Shown in pieces: positions 6,784 to 9,565 of a stretch of DNA of 9,565 bases; position 1 is the stretch's first letter, and every line of letters begins with the position of its first letter. Origin of the DNA: Clostridiaceae bacterium (GTDB taxonomy: Bacteria; Bacillota; Clostridia; Saccharofermentanales; Fastidiosipilaceae); the NCBI GenBank assembly GCA_012514965.1, contig JAAYZH010000198.1, positions 1 to 9,565 of the forward strand. The letters run 5' to 3'. The position numbers and the translations under genes were made by a program. The notes beneath the pieces were generated by a model. It worked only from the letters and a program-made list of their open reading frames with translations, searched no databases and was not told where the DNA came from.

Positions 6784-7935
6784 ATGGAGACGAATACCTT
6801 TCTGACCGGAATCGACCAAATCGGGACTTTTCAGGAGAACCTGCGTTATCAGCGGGTTGCTCTTTTGACCACTGGTTCGGCCCTTAACCGATGGATGATC
6901 CCCACGTTGCAAGGCGTCAACGACCGCCTGCACCTTACCGCTCTCTTTGGCGTCGAGTACGGCATCATGGGCGAACGGCCCCAGGGCGAGAGGTTTGAAT
7001 CCTACACAGACGTCTGGACCGGTCTGCCGGTCTTCTCCCTCTATCGCTACGGGGCAGTGCATTTATCACGTGAGATGCTGGCCTCCTTCGATGTTCTCCT
7101 GATCGATATGCCCTTGAGTGGAACCCGCTATTGTTCCTTCATTCCCGCGCTGCACCGCTTGCTGCGCGAACTGGGCCAGGCCGGGAAGAAGCTTCTGATT
7201 TTGGACCGTCCTAATCCCCTGGGCGGCGTCAAGGTCGAAGGCGCATTATTGTCGGCAGGGCTCATGACGGATGAAGACGATTTCCGTCTGCCGGCGCGTT
7301 TTGGCCTTACCCTGGGTGAATTAGCTTTGATGATGAACGGGGAGGACAAGCTGGGTTGTGAGATCGAAATTGTCAAGGCCAAAGGCTGGTCCCGCAACTC
7401 AGAACACCCTGAAACAGGCCGTCCGTGGATCGTTTCGCAGCAACATCTGCCGCGCTTCGAATCCTGCCTCCTGTCCGTGGGGCTCGAACTCATGAGCGGC
7501 ACGAACCTCAGCTATGGTATCGGAACACCCTTGCCTTACGAGATGATGGGCGCTCCATACCTAGATGCCATTCAGTTATCCGCGGTCTTAAACAAGAAGA
7601 GCCTGCCTGGCTTGTTGTTCAACCCCATCTACTTTACACCTAGCGCCGGAGCACACCAGGGCAACAGGTGCCAAGGGGTGCAGATTCACGTTGTGGACCG
7701 CAAAAAAGTCCAGCCTCTGCGGCTGGCACTGGAACTCATATATGAAGTGGTCCGTGAAGCCGGTCAGGATTTCCGCTTTATCGAGGAAGGTAAAGGGAAA
7801 TATCCCATCGACCACCTCTTTGGCAGCAACCGCCTGCGCCGTCAGCCGGAAGACTACGCTGTGATTCTCGAAGACTGCAAGAAAGAAGCCGCGTCTTTCA
7901 GCGCGCGGCGTGAACCATATCTGCTCTACGAGTAA
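6784..7935 (+). CDS. DUF1343 / NamZ-like exo-beta-N-acetylmuramidase homologue, divergent
   Basis: The 383-residue protein matches the DUF1343 (NamZ, GH171) family, whose studied members remove MurNAc from peptidoglycan fragments. Family blocks visible are LFGVEYGIMGE (54-64), YTDVWTGLPVFSLY (74-87), DRPNPLGG (141-148), LTLGELA (175-181), the GTNLSYGIGT segment (229-238) and MMGAPYLD (244-251). The FxPxYFTPS and GVQIHV blocks follow near residues 280-303. No signal peptide is present, so it probably acts in the cytoplasm on imported wall fragments. Several usual positions differ: FGPEHG is FGVEYG, EGTN is SGTN, and SEGRGT is SYGIGT. Activity is therefore uncertain. I use the ATG at 6784 because AAAAGGA (6769-6775) is 8 bases away, whereas the in-frame ATG at 6775 overlaps it. 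Confidence 0.88.
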   Translation: METNTFLTGIDQIGTFQENLRYQRVALLTTGSALNRWMIPTLQGVNDRLHLTALFGVEYGIMGERPQGERFESYTDVWTGLPVFSLYRYGAVHLSREMLASFDVLLIDMPLSGTRYCSFIPALHRLLRELGQAGKKLLILDRPNPLGGVKVEGALLSAGLMTDEDDFRLPARFGLTLGELALMMNGEDKLGCEIEIVKAKGWSRNSEHPETGRPWIVSQQHLPRFESCLLSVGLELMSGTNLSYGIGTPLPYEMMGAPYLDAIQLSAVLNKKSLPGLLFNPIYFTPSAGAHQGNRCQGVQIHVVDRKKVQPLRLALELIYEVVREAGQDFRFIEEGKGKYPIDHLFGSNRLRRQPEDYAVILEDCKKEAASFSARREPYLLYE

Positions 7936-8074
7936 GTGAGTGCAACAAAACCATAGAGGAAAGTAATCGTTTTTTTTGGCCAGATCCGGGTGTGCGATGG
8001 ACAAAATTTTCGATATTCCAAATCGTGGGTACTTCATCTCGATACTCGCCCTGCCCCACTCCACCAAAGAGTAG
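7936..8074. other. Gap between the NamZ-like gene and the tRNA terminator
   Basis: This stretch holds a run of eight T at 7970-7977 with no convincing stem before it, so termination of the NamZ-like gene here is doubtful. Short frames across it lack ribosome sites. I see no gene. Confidence 0.5.
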
Positions 8075-8106
8075 AAAAAGGGGCTGCCTCATATTGAGAC
8101 AGCCCC
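8075..8106 (-). terminator. Intrinsic terminator of the tRNA gene, possibly bidirectional
   Basis: GGGGCTG (8080-8086) pairs with CAGCCCC (8100-8106), and CTCA (8088-8091) pairs with TGAG (8095-8098), with one C-A mismatch between the stems and a three-base loop. On the minus strand the stem is followed by TTTTTC, giving a strong terminator about ten bases after the tRNA. On the plus strand TTATAT follows, so it may also stop weak read-through from the NamZ-like gene. Confidence 0.88.
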
Positions 8107-8114
8107 TTATATCG

Positions 8115-8190
<76 letters not shown>

Positions 8191-8203
8191 GACAACAAAA
8201 ATT

Positions 8204-8232
8204 ATTGTATTGGAGGGGCACCGGTTTGTCAA
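8204..8232 (-). promoter_or_regulatory. Consensus sigma-70/sigma-A promoter of the tRNA-Ala gene
   Basis: On the minus strand TTGACA (complement of 8227-8232) and TACAAT (complement of 8204-8209) are separated by exactly 17 bases. The -35 is perfect and the -10 differs at one base. The predicted start is near 8197, just before the mature tRNA 5' end at 8190. This is the best promoter in the window, as expected for a stable RNA. Confidence 0.9.
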
Positions 8233-8262
8233 GAGTCTTTCGCAAAAATGACCCGGGCTGCT

Positions 8263-9309
8263 TTAGCCTACGAAGTTTGCCGAGAGGAAACCAAAGCCGA
8301 GATTGTAGTTGAAAACAGCTGAGCGGGCAGCCGGCGCGCCGATGACAAAGCCGGTTTCCGGAAGAGGGTTGATGTACCACAGCTTCGTGCCTTCATCGAG
8401 GGTTCCGACAATCTCGGAGTCCTGCGTCGCCCAAGCGCGTACGTTGAGCCTGCTCTTGTTGAGCTTAACAGACATGCCGCGCGTGGCCCGCACATCTTCA
8501 AACATCTCCAGCGCGGAGGCCTTGTACGCATTGTCACGCTTGAGTTTCGTCTTGGAGATGAGATTGTAGCCGCCGTCGAGACTCGCCTGCAGCGTGTAGC
8601 GGGTTTTGGCCAAAGGACGGTGATCGATCAAGTGCAGATCCCGGCGGGCGATGGGAGCGCTGAAGCCGATCGTAACCTCATCACAAACCATGCGTGCGAT
8701 GGGATTGTCCCGCTCTTCACGACCGCTGTCAGCGTTTACATACTCGTAAGAAATTTCGTAGGCGTCAAAGTAGATGTCCGTGCCTTCCTGACTGAGGCTG
8801 GCATCAAGCCAGAAAGAAAAGGGGGTGAAGTTCCGCTTATCGGGCTCATAGTAGCTGTTGAAGCTGTCTGCGGCTTGGTCGTACGCAATCTGGTAATTGG
8901 CATTAGCAGGTAAAGTGAGCTCAGGGTTGAAATTCCGCTGCAAATACTGCTGATAGCTGCTGCGCGGAAAACTGACCGAGCCTAGGGCTAGTGTAGCTTC
9001 GCGGAGCAGGTTACTGCCGGCAAACACCACGGGCGGAAGCTGGCTGACCTCAAAAAAGTCCGGGAATGTCACATATTCTCTGAACGGACCATTCACACAG
9101 GACTCGATATACGCTTGAATAGCCGGAAGATCTGCCTCGGTCACCTGAACTACAGGATCTGTCACAAGAGCCTGTGTCGTCGTCGGCGGAGTGGTCGTGC
9201 TCTGTGTTTTATCATCATCATTGCATGCGCTCGCGCCCAGCACTACGCTCGCGCTGAGCAGAACGAGTCCTGTTCGTTTGAACCATTCGCCGTATTTCAA
9301 CCAAGTCAT
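8263..9309 (-). CDS. Lipoprotein with C-terminal bacterial SH3 domain
   Basis: The 348-residue protein has a basic N-terminus, a hydrophobic segment and a lipobox ending GASAC, with Cys29 as the probable lipid site. An Asp/Thr/Pro linker follows (about residues 30-47). The middle (about 55-275) is rich in aromatic and acidic residues and I do not recognise it. The last 70 residues (279-348) look like an SH3b domain: NKSRLNVRAW is followed by IVGTLDEGTKLW and a final GFGFLSANFV. Such domains often bind cell-wall peptides or glycans, so an outer-face envelope role is likely but inferred. GGAGG (complement of 9318-9322) is 8 bases from the ATG. The stop is about 30 bases before the tRNA promoter with no strong terminator between, so transcripts may run into the tRNA unit. 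Confidence 0.9.
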   Translation of the reverse strand: MTWLKYGEWFKRTGLVLLSASVVLGASACNDDDKTQSTTTPPTTTQALVTDPVVQVTEADLPAIQAYIESCVNGPFREYVTFPDFFEVSQLPPVVFAGSNLLREATLALGSVSFPRSSYQQYLQRNFNPELTLPANANYQIAYDQAADSFNSYYEPDKRNFTPFSFWLDASLSQEGTDIYFDAYEISYEYVNADSGREERDNPIARMVCDEVTIGFSAPIARRDLHLIDHRPLAKTRYTLQASLDGGYNLISKTKLKRDNAYKASALEMFEDVRATRGMSVKLNKSRLNVRAWATQDSEIVGTLDEGTKLWYINPLPETGFVIGAPAARSAVFNYNLGFGFLSANFVG

Positions 9310-9313
9310 TCTT

Positions 9314-9529
9314 CTATCCTCCGCTTTGGGTTAACCATACATTGCCACCGGCATGCTCTGGAGTGATATGCAGTGATCTGCTTTGCCAAAGCAACATACT
9401 TGTTATCGCTACAGAAATCGCAAACTCTTCGTTGCCGTAGCGCTGCTGGTGATCCAAAAGTATTTCTTCAATTCTATCATTATTCGCGGCCAGCTCAATC
9501 ATCGGATTTTCCGCGATGGATAGGAGCAT
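9314..9529 (-). CDS. Doubtful small ORF upstream of the SH3 lipoprotein
   Basis: A 71-residue frame starts MLLSIAENPMIELAANNDRI and ends with TAG four bases before the lipoprotein ATG. Its last codons are the lipoprotein's ribosome site (GGAGGATAG), an arrangement that would allow translational coupling. The first half is acidic and could form helices. Against it, I see no ribosome site before the ATG or the upstream TTG, and I recognise no family. It may simply be open reading frame in the 5' region of the lipoprotein gene. Confidence 0.2.
   Translation of the reverse strand: MLLSIAENPMIELAANNDRIEEILLDHQQRYGNEEFAISVAITSMLLWQSRSLHITPEHAGGNVWLTQSGG
9379..9393. promoter_or_regulatory. Perfect 7-bp-arm palindrome upstream of the SH3 lipoprotein
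   Basis: TGCTTTG and CAAAGCA flank a single central C. The site is about 70 bases upstream of the lipoprotein ATG, where an operator could lie. No matching promoter boxes are clear around it, so a regulatory role is only a suggestion. Confidence 0.25.
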
Positions 9530-9565
9530 GCAGGACAAACACGAAGATTAGCCTGGCGTGCCAAA

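Noticed and set aside
7970..7977. Run of eight T after the NamZ-like gene as a terminator
   Set aside because: I could not find a stable stem directly before the run.
7588..8067. A 159-codon minus-strand frame opposite the NamZ-like gene
   Set aside because: Most of it is antisense to a well-supported coding region. Its GTG start has no ribosome site and the protein resembles nothing known.
8261..8290. Terminator after the SH3 lipoprotein gene
   Set aside because: The best stem (GGCT/AGCC on the minus strand) is only four pairs, and the T run is separated from it by seven bases.
9310..9565. Insertion sequence or attachment site next to the tRNA and at the window end
   Set aside because: I see no integrase, no terminal inverted repeats and no duplicated copy of the tRNA 3' end in the window.

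Overview
The window looks like chromosomal DNA from a Gram-positive anaerobe of the Bacillota, most likely a Clostridia relative. The evidence is strong purine-rich ribosome binding sites before nearly every gene, two lipoproteins with Thr/Ala-rich linkers, an LplB/YtcP-type sugar importer without its own ATPase, and Bacillota-type DUF5662 and NamZ proteins. I cannot name a genus from sequence alone. No phage genes, transposase, CRISPR array or rRNA are visible.

Region 1 (1-4222, + strand) is a sugar import and desulfation operon. It holds the 3' end of an LplB-like permease, a YtcP/LplC-like permease that starts on the previous stop codon, a solute-binding lipoprotein, and a Cys-type sulfatase without a signal peptide. 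The simplest reading is uptake of a sulfated oligosaccharide followed by removal of sulfate in the cytoplasm. A strong hairpin lies between the binding protein and sulfatase genes.

Region 2 (4223-5916, + strand) begins with a small acidic protein gene interrupted by an in-frame TAA, followed by a clear intrinsic terminator. After it comes a 394-residue protein of unknown function with four CxxC pairs.

Region 3 (5917-6155) is the gap between convergent genes. It carries two direct copies of a 71-bp element, each an imperfect long hairpin, preceded by another inverted repeat.

Region 4 (6156-7935) has a DUF5662 gene on the minus strand and, diverging from it, a DUF1343/NamZ-like gene. They share a short promoter region. 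The NamZ-like protein departs from the family at several usually conserved motif positions.

Region 5 (7936-9565, minus strand) holds a tRNA-Ala(GGC) with its own consensus promoter and terminator, and an SH3-domain lipoprotein. A doubtful small ORF lies just upstream of the lipoprotein.

I found no convincing multi-gene novel system. The best leads are the 71-bp hairpin repeats, the interrupted small gene, the CxxC protein and the divergent NamZ homologue.
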